Shown here: piece by piece, positions 1-8,398 of the stretch
How the letters are laid out: the number at the start of each line of letters is the position of its first letter
Numbering within the stretch: position 1 is the first letter of the stretch
Notes under the pieces: generated by a model
The model's input: only the letters and a program-made list of their open reading frames with translations
What the model was told of the DNA's origin: nothing
Databases searched by the model: none
Assembly: GCA_905201685.1 (NCBI GenBank)
Contig: CAJKOW010000003.1
Location: forward strand, 1-64,000
Length of the DNA stretch: 64,000 nucleotides
DNA from: an uncultured Bacteroides sp.
GTDB lineage: Bacteria; Bacteroidota; Bacteroidia; Bacteroidales; Bacteroidaceae
Reading direction: 5' to 3'
Program-made: the position numbers and the translations under genes

Positions 1-50
1 GAAAAGACCAACAGCAGTGCCAGCAGCAGGGCAAACAGTCTCTTTCGCAT
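1..50 (-). CDS. N-terminal fragment of a secreted protein or lipoprotein
   Basis: The minus strand opens with ATG at position 50 and reads MRKRLFALLLALLLVF before the window edge. This is a classic signal peptide: basic n-region followed by a Leu/Ala hydrophobic core. The mature protein lies outside the window, so no function can be given. The GC-rich, CTG-heavy codons match the following gene rather than the Bacteroides-like DNA after about 1650, so it belongs to the foreign left end. Confidence 0.5.
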   Translation of the reverse strand, partial: MRKRLFALLLALLLVF

Positions 51-318
51 GTTGCCGTGTCTCCCTTGTCATTGTCCGCGGTGCATCCCTCCACACCAAT
101 TTACATTATATACCGTCGATGGGCCGCGGACAATTACCTGGCTGCATAGTATCCGGGGAAAATTTTGCCGCTGCATACGCAGCCATCTCCGCCATTGAAA
201 GTACACACGGTATGGACTATAAAATGACCACAAAATGATGAAAAATGCACCTATGCAAAGGGCGGCCGGGCGTATAGAATAGGTGCTGTGATATCAATGA
301 GAGGTAAGGAAAAAGTAT

Positions 319-1314
319 ATGCAACAGAGATCAAGATATCAGACCGCCCGCCGCATCCTCATTTTCTGGACGCTGTTCATCGGCATCGGTGCGGTGGGCG
401 GCGCGCTGATGATGCTGCTGGATCCCAGCTGCAAGGCCGTGGGCATGGACGCCATGCTGCCCTATTTTCAGGTGCTGCCCTTTGCGGAGGTGGTGTTTCA
501 GGATCTCACCTTCTCCGGCTGGGCGCTGCTGATCGTCAACGGCCTGACCAACCTGACCGCAGCGGCGCTGCTGCTGGCCCGGAAGAGGGCGGGTGCGGTG
601 CTGGGCGGTATCTTCGGCGTGACGCTGATGCTGTGGATCGGTATCCAGTTTTACATGTTCCCGCTGAACTTTATGTCCACCGCCTACTTTATTTTCGGCC
701 TTTGCCAGGCGGCGGCCAGCTACGCGGCGTGGGTGTTCCGCAAGCAGGAGGCCTTTACCGTCAACAGGGCGGACTATCCCCACATCGGCGACGATCCCAC
801 CCGGCTGGTGGTGTTCTTCTCCCGCATGGGCTATGTGCGGAAGGTGGCCTATGAGGAGGCGAACCGCGCGGGTATGGCGTATTCGTTCCGCACGGTGGAG
901 CTGCGCGATGCGCACCCGAACACGGCCCTTCTGGAGCTGACGGGCAAGAACGGCAAAAAGATGAGCCTGCAAGCCTCGTCCGTCGGCGGCGGTGCAATCG
1001 TCGTCAACAAGATCGACGGCATCAACGTGAACTTCACGGGCGACTTCAACACGCTGATCGTCCGCAATCAGGACGAGTCCGGCTCGGTCGCGGCGATCAC
1101 GTCGATTTTAAGTCAGGTGCACATCAACGTGGCGAACATGAGCGTGAGCCGCCACCGCCGCGGGGGAAATGCGCTGATGGTCATTGAAACGGACCAGCAC
1201 ATCAAGCCTTATCAGGTGGAGTTTTTGGCGCAGCTGCCGAGCATTTTGTCTTTGACCTATTACGACAAGGAGGACGATGAAGATGGTTCTGGATTCGATG
1301 AAGCAAATCTTTGA
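319..1314 (+). CDS. Chimeric ORF: membrane/flavodoxin-type N-part joined to serine dehydratase beta C-part
   Basis: One open frame of 331 codons that looks like two unrelated proteins. Residues 1-150 hold four hydrophobic segments of a small membrane protein. Residues 150-185 (ending near RLVVFFSRMGYVRKVAYEE) resemble the first strand of a flavodoxin domain. From about residue 188 the sequence is the C-terminal half of an L-serine dehydratase beta subunit (SdaAB): DAHPNTALLEL, SSVGGGAIVVNKIDG, then an ACT-like domain with RNQDESGSVAAITSILS. The N-terminal beta domain with its usual SSSHT-type motif is missing and the flavodoxin domain is cut. A working protein of this design is not known to me; an assembly join near 850-880 is more likely. 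Codon use is Clostridia-like throughout. It overlaps the next ORF by 38 nt, as sdaAB and sdaAA often do. Confidence 0.6.
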   Translation: MQQRSRYQTARRILIFWTLFIGIGAVGGALMMLLDPSCKAVGMDAMLPYFQVLPFAEVVFQDLTFSGWALLIVNGLTNLTAAALLLARKRAGAVLGGIFGVTLMLWIGIQFYMFPLNFMSTAYFIFGLCQAAASYAAWVFRKQEAFTVNRADYPHIGDDPTRLVVFFSRMGYVRKVAYEEANRAGMAYSFRTVELRDAHPNTALLELTGKNGKKMSLQASSVGGGAIVVNKIDGINVNFTGDFNTLIVRNQDESGSVAAITSILSQVHINVANMSVSRHRRGGNALMVIETDQHIKPYQVEFLAQLPSILSLTYYDKEDDEDGSGFDEANL

Positions 1315-1700
1315 GTGCTCGGAGCAGGAGCAGATCCCCTTTTGGGAGGTCGTCCTGCGCTATGATATGGACCTGCGGCAGGTGAGCCGTCAGGCCTCGA
1401 TGGCAAAGATGCTCTCGACCTGGGAGGCCATTCAGGAAGCGGCGGACTCCTACACCGGCACGCAGCGCAGCGTGAGTGGTCTGGTCGGCGGCGACGGGCT
1501 CAAGATGCGCCTGTACGCGCGCCGCGGAGAGAGCATCGGCGGTGAATTCATGGACGAGGTCATCGTGCAGGCTATCTCCATGGCGGAGTCGAACGCCTGC
1601 ATGCGCCGCATTGTGGCAGCACCGACGGCGGGCTCGTGCGGTGTGGTGCCGGCTGTGCTCTACCACTTGCAGAAGAGCCGCGAGTTCAGCGACATCCGCA
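850..1700. other. Suspected assembly-chimera zone
   Basis: Two joins are suspected: near 850-880, where a flavodoxin-type frame becomes SdaAB, and near 1600-1700, where Clostridia-like SdaAA becomes Bacteroides-like dehydratase. Both fall in conserved or short-match sequence and keep the frame, as expected when an assembler links contigs through shared k-mers. Third-position GC falls sharply after the second join. Confidence 0.6.
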
Positions 1701-2131
1701 TCCTGCGCGCATTGGCTACGGCCGGCCTCATCGGTAACATTGTGAAGCAGAATGCCTCCATCTCGGGTGCCGAGGCCGGATGCCAGGCCGAAGTAGGGAC
1801 CGCCTGCTCGATGGCCTCGGCAGCCGCCAACCAACTCTTCGGAGGAAGCCCCGCCCAGATAGAGTATGCCGCCGAAATGGGACTGGAACACCACTTGGGC
1901 ATGACGTGCGACCCCGTGTGCGGACTGGTTCAGATACCCTGCATCGAGCGCAACGCCTATGCTGCCGCCCGTGCGTTGGACGCCAATCTCTACTCGTCGT
2001 TCACCGACGGCATGCACCGCGTTTCGTTCGACAAGGTGGTCGAAGTCATGAAACAGACGGGCAACGACCTTCCTTCACTCTACAAGGAAACCAGCGAAGG
2101 CGGACTGGCCAAGGACTACCGCCCGATGTAA
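1277..2131 (+). CDS. sdaAA: L-serine dehydratase alpha domain, apparently a hybrid of two lineages
   Basis: Iron-sulfur L-serine ammonia-lyase alpha domain, which deaminates serine to pyruvate and ammonia. Residues 1 to about 115 (KQIFECSEQEQIPFWEVVL, then GGDGLKMRLYARRG) resemble the separate SdaAA subunit of Clostridia. From the conserved AAPTAGSCGVVPAVLYH onward the protein resembles the C-terminus of single-chain serine dehydratases (NASISGAEAGCQAEVG, CDPVCGLVQIPCIERNAY, HRVSFDKVVEVM, ETSEGGLA). The cysteines expected to bind the 4Fe-4S cluster are visible. Base composition changes from GC-rich to Bacteroides-like at about 1600-1700, exactly in this conserved block. The frame is intact, but I suspect a join of two organisms, in which case the true Bacteroides gene lacks its 5' part here. 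Confidence 0.75.
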   Translation: MKMVLDSMKQIFECSEQEQIPFWEVVLRYDMDLRQVSRQASMAKMLSTWEAIQEAADSYTGTQRSVSGLVGGDGLKMRLYARRGESIGGEFMDEVIVQAISMAESNACMRRIVAAPTAGSCGVVPAVLYHLQKSREFSDIRILRALATAGLIGNIVKQNASISGAEAGCQAEVGTACSMASAAANQLFGGSPAQIEYAAEMGLEHHLGMTCDPVCGLVQIPCIERNAYAAARALDANLYSSFTDGMHRVSFDKVVEVMKQTGNDLPSLYKETSEGGLAKDYRPM

Positions 2132-2235
2132 ACACCCGGCAGACGGACTGTTCCGAGACTTCCTGCCGGGAGTCCGACAGTCCGACAGCTGACTTATCAC
2201 CGCCAACAACCCGCGTACAACGTACTGCATCCTTT

Positions 2236-2447
2236 TTGCAGTCTTACTGCAAACAAGAATGCAGCGACGCTGCAAAGCTGTGTGCAGTAACACTGCAAAG
2301 CCGTGTGCAGTAACACTGCAACCCGCGTGCAGTGACACTGCAACCTGCGTGCAGCAACAGTGCAACCTGTGTGCAGCGACAGTGCAACCTGCGTGCAGCG
2401 ACCGTGCAGCCTGCATGCAGCAACCGTGCAGCCTGCATGCAGCGGCC
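2236..2447. repeat. Tandem palindromic array, 22-23 bp period, TGCAG type
   Basis: About ten units start at 2236, 2259, 2282, 2305, 2327, 2349, 2371, 2393, 2415 and 2437, so the step is 23, 23, 23 and then 22 bp throughout. Each unit carries an inverted repeat, for example TGCAGTaacACTGCA or TGCAGCgacGCTGCA. The T/A and C/G variants in the two arms change together in several units. It fills most of the 423 bp between the convergent serine dehydratase and PepSY-like genes. It is not a CRISPR, because the units are contiguous with no spacers. Confidence 0.9.
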
Positions 2448-2498
2448 AAAACCCTTGCGGCCGACGGAGCAGAAGCCTGCCGAAAAAGGATAGAACAA

Positions 2499-2530
2499 AA
2501 AGAGGGCGTATCGTCGGATACGCCCTCTTT
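2499..2530. terminator. Bidirectional intrinsic terminator
   Basis: A perfect 14-bp stem (AAAGAGGGCGTATC and its complement) with loop gtcg lies between two convergent genes. It has T-rich flanks on both strands, so it can end transcripts from either side. Confidence 0.85.
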
Positions 2531-2554
2531 CACCGCCAATGGCAGGAATTACCA

Positions 2555-2992
2555 TCAGTCATCAATGTCAATCAGCTGTCCTTTCTTGTTGAACGTCAAC
2601 GAAAGACCGTTACTCAGTCCCACTTCCACTTCACCGCGGTCGCGCTCAATCTTGGTGCATGTCATGCCCGGATATTGTGTTTCAATCATCTGCTTGGCAT
2701 ACGACGGAACCAATCCCTGCGGCAAAGCGGCACGCTTGCAATCCACTTCTTCCCAGCTTCCCTTACCGTCGAATTCGATTTTGGTACGGTCGGTCATCAC
2801 TACTTCGTAGGTCTTCGAAAACAGTTCGCTTTCCACTTTGATATAAGAAATCTTCTTATCACCGAAATACTGTTTGATGAAGGTCTGGGGCGCAGCCGGA
2901 AGGTCCTTCGAATCCATTGTTATCACATCACCGGCTACTGAGAACTGAATAGTCAGGAGAGCCATCACTAAGAATGCAAAAATCTTTTTCAT
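2555..2992 (-). CDS. Periplasmic PepSY-like protein
   Basis: A 145 aa exported protein of the PepSY-like family (PF11396 type) common in Bacteroidales. A signal peptide (residues 1-20, MKKIFAFLVMALLTI) is followed by two related halves, each with a strand-helix pattern: TFIKQYFGDKKISYIKVE, YEVVMTDRTKIEFDGKG and WEEVDC, then SYAKQMIETQYPG and VEVGLSNGLSLTFNKKG. Family members are small binding or inhibitory proteins of unclear ligand. It lies just downstream of a two-component pair on the same strand, so it may be a target or sensor accessory of that system. The 116-nt gap after the kinase gene leaves room for its own promoter. Confidence 0.8.
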   Translation of the reverse strand: MKKIFAFLVMALLTIQFSVAGDVITMDSKDLPAAPQTFIKQYFGDKKISYIKVESELFSKTYEVVMTDRTKIEFDGKGSWEEVDCKRAALPQGLVPSYAKQMIETQYPGMTCTKIERDRGEVEVGLSNGLSLTFNKKGQLIDIDD

Positions 2993-3108
2993 ACGCTTTG
3001 TTTTTTAATGTTGGGTTAAATACTTGTTTCGAATCTTTTGATACTGCAAAGGAAACACCCGAATTTGGAAGAAATTGGGAAAAACAGAATGCTTTCTTCC
3101 TTTTTACA

Positions 3109-4383
3109 CTATTTAACCAATGAAAAGACATGCATGCCTTCTTCCCAGCGATAGGTCAGCCGCAGCGAGCTGTTCGAGGCAATGGCCTGGCTGATAGCAA
3201 GGCCCAGTCCGTTGGATTCCTTCTTGCGATCCACACTGTGGGCAAAGCGGCGGAACAGCGTATCGGCATTCAGCGGAGCCGTACCGGTGTTCTTCACGAC
3301 CAGCGACGAAGGCGTCGTCTCCACAATCAGGCGGCCACCGTCCACGTTGTGCAGCAAGGCGTTCTTCACCAGATTGCTCACCAGAATATGCGCCAGCGAG
3401 GCATTGCAACGAACGATGAAAGGCGTTTCGCCCTTCACCCGCTCCAACGCAATCTGCTTGTGCTCGTATATGTCCATCAGGTCGGGAAGCAAATCATCCA
3501 GAATGCCGTCCACCGACACTTCTTCCGTCTCGGCATACTGGCCGTTCTCGATGCGCGACAGCAGCAGCAAAGCCTTGTTCAGCTTCACGGCACGCCCCAG
3601 GGTGGAATAAATGGCGTCGAGTTCCTTCAGCTGTTCTTCGCTCATGCCTTCGCTTTCGGCCAGCAGTTCCAGCTTGCCGCGGGCAATGGCCAGCGGCGTC
3701 TGCAGTTCGTGCGAAGCGTTCTCGATGAACTGCTTCTGTTCCTCGTAGGCCTTGTGGCTGCGCGAAGCCATGTCGAAGGCGGCATCGCCCAGCATACGGA
3801 ACTCACGAATGCCGGTCTCGTTCTCCAACGGGGGAACAGCGGCACCGGGTTGCAGACGTCGCAACCATTCCATCAGGCGGTTCATCGGTCGGAATATTTT
3901 CTTCAGAATGAGGCGCGTCCCCACAGCCGTACTGCACAGGAAGAGGACGAACAACGCAAGCAGATACCAGAACATGGCATTAACCATGTCGTCGCGTTCG
4001 AGGGTCGAAATCATCAGTTCCAATTCATAGAACTGACCGTCGGGCATCCGAAACGCTGTACGATAGACGCGCACCGGCTCGTCCTCGTTCTCGCTTTCCA
4101 CATAGACAAACGAGTCGTAGAACATGTCGCGATAGTGCTCACCCTCCTCCACCGAGATGGGACGAAAGTAGTAGAAAGACATCAGATTGTCGCCTTCGGT
4201 CTGAAGCGTGGAAGGGTCGTACAGGGCATTGTTGATGATAATCTGGGCATAGTTCTCCAAGGTGTCGTCGGTCTCGTCCATCACCTCGTAAATAATGGTA
4301 TAGTAGAACAACACACCCCACACAGCCATCAGCCCCAGCAACCAGAGCGACAGCTTGCGATAGGTATAGTGCAGCAGCTTCAT
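3109..4383 (-). CDS. Sensor histidine kinase
   Basis: A 424 aa membrane histidine kinase. One membrane segment lies near residues 12-30, a periplasmic sensor region of about 110 residues follows, and a second membrane segment lies near 140-160. The H-box SHELQTP has the phospho-acceptor His at residue 225. The catalytic domain ends with an N-box (LVSNLVKNALLHN) and a G-box (SNGLGLAISQAI). A clear HAMP signature is not evident in the linker. The start overlaps the response regulator stop by 4 nt, so the two are translationally coupled. The signal is unknown; the PepSY-like and lipoprotein neighbours suggest envelope sensing, which is inference. Confidence 0.9.
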   Translation of the reverse strand: MKLLHYTYRKLSLWLLGLMAVWGVLFYYTIIYEVMDETDDTLENYAQIIINNALYDPSTLQTEGDNLMSFYYFRPISVEEGEHYRDMFYDSFVYVESENEDEPVRVYRTAFRMPDGQFYELELMISTLERDDMVNAMFWYLLALFVLFLCSTAVGTRLILKKIFRPMNRLMEWLRRLQPGAAVPPLENETGIREFRMLGDAAFDMASRSHKAYEEQKQFIENASHELQTPLAIARGKLELLAESEGMSEEQLKELDAIYSTLGRAVKLNKALLLLSRIENGQYAETEEVSVDGILDDLLPDLMDIYEHKQIALERVKGETPFIVRCNASLAHILVSNLVKNALLHNVDGGRLIVETTPSSLVVKNTGTAPLNADTLFRRFAHSVDRKKESNGLGLAISQAIASNSSLRLTYRWEEGMHVFSLVK

Positions 4384-5057
4384 ACTTCCGACAGTTTATA
4401 TCCGAAGCCGTAAACAGCTTTCAGTTCCACCGTGGCACCGGCCTGTTTCAGCTTCTTGCGCAGGTTCTTCACCTGCGAATAGATAAAGTCCAGCGAGTCG
4501 GCCTGGTCGATATTGTCGCCCCACACCGATTCGGCCAGGCTCATCTTGTTGATGACGCGGTTGGGATTGACCACAAAGTAGTAGAGCAAATCGAATTCTT
4601 TCCGGTTCAGTTGCAGGGCAACACCTTCGACCGTAGCCTGACGCTTGTCGGGATAGAGCAACAGATTGCCTATCGACACACTGGTGTCGCCGTTGTTCTG
4701 CCGTCGGCGTATCAGCGACTTGATGCGCGCGTTCAGTTCGGCCAGATGAAAAGGTTTGGTCAGATAGTCGTCGGCCCCCAGCTCTAAGCCGTCCACCTTG
4801 TCGTCGAGCGAATCCTTGGCCGAGATAATAAGCACGCTGTCGCTACGGCGCAACCGCTTCAACTCGCGAAGCAGGTCGAGGCCGCTGCCGCCGGGCAGCA
4901 TAATGTCCAGCAGGATGCAGTCGTAGTCGTAGTCATTGATTTTATCAAGCACCGAGTTGTAGTCGGCAGCAGTCTCTACGACAAACTTCTCTTTCAGGAG
5001 CGAGGCGCGGATGGTTTCGCGCAAGTCCTGTTCGTCTTCAACAATCAGTATTTTCAT
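4380..5057 (-). CDS. OmpR-type response regulator
   Basis: A 225 aa response regulator. The receiver domain (1-115) has acidic residues EDE near 7-9, phospho-acceptor Asp51 in ILLDIMLPGG, and the conserved Lys in YLTKPFHLAEL. A winged-helix OmpR/PhoB DNA-binding domain covers about 128-225 (LNRKEFDLLYYFV, then VYGFGYKL). I chose the ATG at 5057 because the upstream in-frame start is a GTG only two codons earlier. It is the partner of the overlapping kinase and is probably co-transcribed with the lipoprotein gene 40 nt upstream. Confidence 0.92.
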   Translation of the reverse strand: MKILIVEDEQDLRETIRASLLKEKFVVETAADYNSVLDKINDYDYDCILLDIMLPGGSGLDLLRELKRLRRSDSVLIISAKDSLDDKVDGLELGADDYLTKPFHLAELNARIKSLIRRRQNNGDTSVSIGNLLLYPDKRQATVEGVALQLNRKEFDLLYYFVVNPNRVINKMSLAESVWGDNIDQADSLDFIYSQVKNLRKKLKQAGATVELKAVYGFGYKLSEV

Positions 5058-5097
5058 GGCCACAAAGGAAATTAAGAAATCTGGAATCTTTCTGGAA

Positions 5098-5649
5098 TCA
5101 TTCGGCAGCGTCGTCTTCGTACAAGTCTTCCAGCAGTTCTTCCTGCGCCATCGACATCTTGCCGTCAGCCGACACCGTAATCCTTAAGGGAATATAAAGA
5201 TCGGTTTGCGGATAGCAGACACTGGCCGCATAGATAAACCCCTGCGAGGTGGTCTTGTCGAACACCAACCCTTCGAGAATGGCGTTCTTCAGAAACTTCG
5301 CATCGACCAGCGAAGCAAAAGTTTCTTTGGTGAACACCTTGTCGAGCACCGTATGTTCGCCGCAGGTAAGGCGCAGCGTAATGCAATTGTCCACGTACTT
5401 CTCGCCCTGATCGTTCACCACTAACGGAAGACTTTCATCGGGCTGACGCTTGACGTGCGACAGATACTTCTTTCCACGATAGTCAATCGGAGTCTTTATG
5501 TCGGACACTTGCATGCGTTGCGGTCCCTTCACTTCCACACTGTCCTGCCCCACGACCTGCAAGTCGTCCGTCTTATCCTTCTTGGCCGACGAGCATGCAG
5601 CCAGCAGACCGAGCACAACCCATGCAAACAGATAGAATAATCTCTTCAT
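5098..5649 (-). CDS. Lipoprotein, DUF4738-like
   Basis: A 183 aa lipoprotein. The lipobox is LLAACSS, with Cys near residue 18. The mature part contains VEVKGPQRMQVSDIKTP, YLSHVKRQPDESLPL and VFDKTTSQGFIYAASVCYP, which I associate with DUF4738-type Bacteroidales lipoproteins; this name is from memory. I moved the start to the ATG at 5649 because the 11 preceding codons are not signal-like. It is the first gene of a unit with the response regulator and kinase and has a good promoter upstream, so it may be the sensed or regulated envelope component. Confidence 0.75.
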   Translation of the reverse strand: MKRLFYLFAWVVLGLLAACSSAKKDKTDDLQVVGQDSVEVKGPQRMQVSDIKTPIDYRGKKYLSHVKRQPDESLPLVVNDQGEKYVDNCITLRLTCGEHTVLDKVFTKETFASLVDAKFLKNAILEGLVFDKTTSQGFIYAASVCYPQTDLYIPLRITVSADGKMSMAQEELLEDLYEDDAAE

Positions 5650-5681
5650 CTTCTTTTCTTTATTTGTAATGCTTGACCGCA

Positions 5682-5713
5682 CAAAGATAATGCAAACTTA
5701 AGAGTAGAGCAAA
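5682..5713 (-). promoter_or_regulatory. Bacteroides-type promoter of the lipoprotein/two-component unit
   Basis: On the minus strand a -7 box TATCTTTG (5682-5689) lies 20 bp from a -33 TTTG (5710-5713), which is the expected Bacteroidetes spacing. It sits 33 nt from the lipoprotein start. Confidence 0.75.
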
Positions 5714-5723
5714 ATCATGAACA

Positions 5724-5784
5724 AAAAAAGAGGAATGTGAGCCTGGCAAACCTTCATTTCTTCCGGCTTGCCGTCACATTCCTC
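5724..5784 (-). terminator. Intrinsic terminator after the GH31 gene
   Basis: An 11-bp stem (GAGGAATGTGA and its complement, 5730-5740 and 5774-5784), with further pairing inside, is followed on the minus strand by a run of seven T (5723-5729). It lies 30 nt past the GH31 stop. Confidence 0.8.
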
Positions 5785-5814
5785 AACCCGATCAATTAAC
5801 CAAAGAGTACAAAA

Positions 5815-8268
5815 TTACAGTTTAACCGTAACCTTCTTACCCTTATAAACAACCACCTTTTCATTTCCGTCGGGTGTGCAAACCGTAAACTTGCGTTCGG
5901 TCAGCATACCTTCGTAAGCTCCTTTCCGGGCACCGATAGTCAGCGTATGCTTGGCATCGTTCCAAGTCATAGGTATTTCGGTGTAAGCGCCCGATTCGTA
6001 ATTATAGTTATCACCTTCATCTTCGTAAAGGGTAAAGCTTCCGTCAGCTCCCGGATAAACACGTACAGTCAGATTATCCCACTTCTTCTCGCTTGTATAT
6101 TGCACGTCGGGACCAATAGGAAGAATGCTTCCGGCACGCACAAAGAGGGGAATACGATCAAGAGTCGTAGTAATCTTCAGATTCTGTCCGCCTTCCGAGT
6201 ATTCATTGGTCCAGTAATCATACCATCCGCATCCGGCAGGCAGATAGACCTCCATGCTCTTCGACTGGGTAAAGTCGGCAGCCAGAACGGGAGTATCGGC
6301 TTTCTTGTTACCTTGTCCCCAACCTTCGTTCTCCTTCAGTTGTTTCTGCTTCTGTTCGGGAGTATATTGGGCATGCAGCACCGGTGCTACCAGCAACGAC
6401 TTACCAAACATATATTCATTGCCGATGTTCCACGTCTTCTTGTCGTTCAGGAAGTCCATGAACAGTGCACGCATGAACGTTGACTGGCGATGACTTACCT
6501 CCCAGGAAGTAGAATACAGATAGGGCAGCAACGAGTAACGCAGCTTCACAGCGTCAACCAGTGCATCGTAAACAGGCTCGCCTGCCTTGCCATACCAATA
6601 GAACTCGCGGGAAACGTCGGCTCCGTGGCTACGCATCATCGGACAGAAAGCTCCGAACTGCACCCAGCGGACATACAGTTCCTGATACATCGGGTTCTTC
6701 GTAGCGCTGTTGTCGCCAAAGTTTGTATTGTACGAACCGGCGAAGAAACCACCCAGGTCGGAATTCCAGTGAGGCATACCGGTCAGCGAGAAGTTCAGTC
6801 CGGCAGTCACCTGACGGCGGAACATGTCCCACGACGACTGTACGTCGCCCGACCATACGTTAGAGCCGTAACGTTGCTGTCCTAAGAAGCCCGAACGGGT
6901 CAGGATGATCACACGTTTATCTTTCGTCACTTCACGCTGGTGGTCGGATACACCGCCCACGGTCATCAGCGGATAAGCATTGCGGACACTGCGGTAGGAA
7001 CCCAGATAAGTCTGACGGTCGAAATCGCTGGCCTTCTGGTTGAAGTGGTCAGGTTCGGTAGAATCCATCCACCAGCCATCAACGCCCAGACGGAAAAGTC
7101 CTTTGTTCAGATAGTCCCAATAAATATCGCGTGCTTTCGGATTATAAGCATCGTACACGCGTACGCCGGAAGGATATTCCGGATTGGGCGGCCAACCTTC
7201 TACACCCGATTGCGGCCATGTCTCGATGTCGAACAACAGGCCTTCCTTATCCAAAGCACGGTAAGGCTTCGTAGCCGGTCCGAACGACGACCAGATGGAA
7301 ATCATCAGATGTGCATTCAGCGCATGAATGTCGTCAATCATCTGTTGCGGACGGCTGAAAGTCGGGTTCTGGAAGTCCATGGCGTTCCACAGATAGTTGT
7401 GCCCCCAATACTGCCAGTCCTGAATGATGCAGTCCAAAGGAATACCCAGTTCGCGATACTTCTTTACGACACCCACTGTTTCGTCCTGACTTTTATAGCG
7501 TTCCTTGCTCTGCATGAAGCCATAGCTCCACAACGGCATCATGGGTACTTCGCCGGTCAGTGCACGCACCTGAGCAATTACTCCGTCGGCCGAACCTCCA
7601 TACATGAAGTAATAGTCGATGCAATCGCCTACTTCCGAACGGAAAGAGGTTTCCTTCTCGTTATCGGTATAAGTAGTGGCTGAATAGTTATCCCAGAAGA
7701 CGCCATAACCTTTTGTGGACTGGAAGATGGGAGATACGTCTTCTACATTGCCCTGTACAAGCACTTTGGTCATATTGCGCTGCATCATCTGGCCGTTCTG
7801 CAGCTGGCCGAGTCCGTAAAGACCTTCTTCCTTATCCACGGTGAAGCCCTGATAAACGGAATATGTAGCCTTGCCGGCATCGTTGAAAGGAGTAAAGGCC
7901 TGATTGTTCTCCTGTTCCTTCAGCAACAGGCTGCCGTCAGCCTTTGCATACGACAGCACACCGGTTTTGGTATCAAGTGTCACCACCAGCACGGGGCTCT
8001 TCATGACAATCTCGCCATTATCCGATGTAGATACCTTCACGTCCGACTTTTCGGGAAGAGCAATCACCGAAAGGCTTTTCTTATCTACCGTCTTGCCTTG
8101 CGGAGTCTTCAGCACACGAAGGCTGTTTGGATTGAACCACTGCACTTCCACATCCATCTGCTTGCTCGGGATGGAAGTCTTGATGCCGCTTTCCGTCTGC
8201 TGATAGGTCTGCGACCAAGCTAACGCCGTGCACAGACAGAGAGCCATTGTTACAAAGTTTCTTTTCAT
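5815..8268 (-). CDS. Glycoside hydrolase family 31 (alpha-glucosidase/alpha-xylosidase type)
   Basis: An 817 aa secreted enzyme that releases terminal alpha-linked glucose or xylose by a retaining mechanism. A signal peptide (MKRNFVTMALCLCTALAWS) is followed by an N-terminal beta domain, the TIM barrel (about 240-600) and a C-terminal DUF5110-like region. The nucleophile is Asp402 in GWWMDSTEPD; the acid/base Asp is in VWSGDVQSSW. I chose the ATG at 8268, since the five preceding codons spoil the signal peptide. No PA14 insertion is seen. It lies 130 nt after the GH43 gene and below a hybrid-type regulator, so the cluster probably handles one glycan, but no SusC/SusD pair is present. The substrate cannot be set from sequence; xyloside or glucan are both open. 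Confidence 0.9.
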   Translation of the reverse strand: MKRNFVTMALCLCTALAWSQTYQQTESGIKTSIPSKQMDVEVQWFNPNSLRVLKTPQGKTVDKKSLSVIALPEKSDVKVSTSDNGEIVMKSPVLVVTLDTKTGVLSYAKADGSLLLKEQENNQAFTPFNDAGKATYSVYQGFTVDKEEGLYGLGQLQNGQMMQRNMTKVLVQGNVEDVSPIFQSTKGYGVFWDNYSATTYTDNEKETSFRSEVGDCIDYYFMYGGSADGVIAQVRALTGEVPMMPLWSYGFMQSKERYKSQDETVGVVKKYRELGIPLDCIIQDWQYWGHNYLWNAMDFQNPTFSRPQQMIDDIHALNAHLMISIWSSFGPATKPYRALDKEGLLFDIETWPQSGVEGWPPNPEYPSGVRVYDAYNPKARDIYWDYLNKGLFRLGVDGWWMDSTEPDHFNQKASDFDRQTYLGSYRSVRNAYPLMTVGGVSDHQREVTKDKRVIILTRSGFLGQQRYGSNVWSGDVQSSWDMFRRQVTAGLNFSLTGMPHWNSDLGGFFAGSYNTNFGDNSATKNPMYQELYVRWVQFGAFCPMMRSHGADVSREFYWYGKAGEPVYDALVDAVKLRYSLLPYLYSTSWEVSHRQSTFMRALFMDFLNDKKTWNIGNEYMFGKSLLVAPVLHAQYTPEQKQKQLKENEGWGQGNKKADTPVLAADFTQSKSMEVYLPAGCGWYDYWTNEYSEGGQNLKITTTLDRIPLFVRAGSILPIGPDVQYTSEKKWDNLTVRVYPGADGSFTLYEDEGDNYNYESGAYTEIPMTWNDAKHTLTIGARKGAYEGMLTERKFTVCTPDGNEKVVVYKGKKVTVKL

Positions 8269-8398
8269 ATTGTAATTTGCCATTGTTCATGCTTGTCAGA
8301 GGTTGCATGCAGACAGATTCGACACACAACCCTCTGATTCGCAGTATAGTTATTATTAATGTTTGTCTTAAATATCAGATAAAAATAGAGAAGAAGGA

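Noticed and set aside
1202..2017. 271-codon open frame on the minus strand
   Set aside because: Antisense shadow of the serine dehydratase; no recognisable domain.
2236..2447. CRISPR-like array
   Set aside because: Units are contiguous with no unique spacers, the period is too short and no cas genes are present; the same holds for the other arrays.
2259..2941. Plus-strand ORFs of 183 and 193 codons
   Set aside because: Their Cys/Gln-rich repeats are translations of the TGCAG array, and they are antisense to the PepSY-like gene.
3130..4413. 427-codon open frame on the plus strand
   Set aside because: It is the shadow of the histidine kinase gene; His/Gln-rich composition and no family features.
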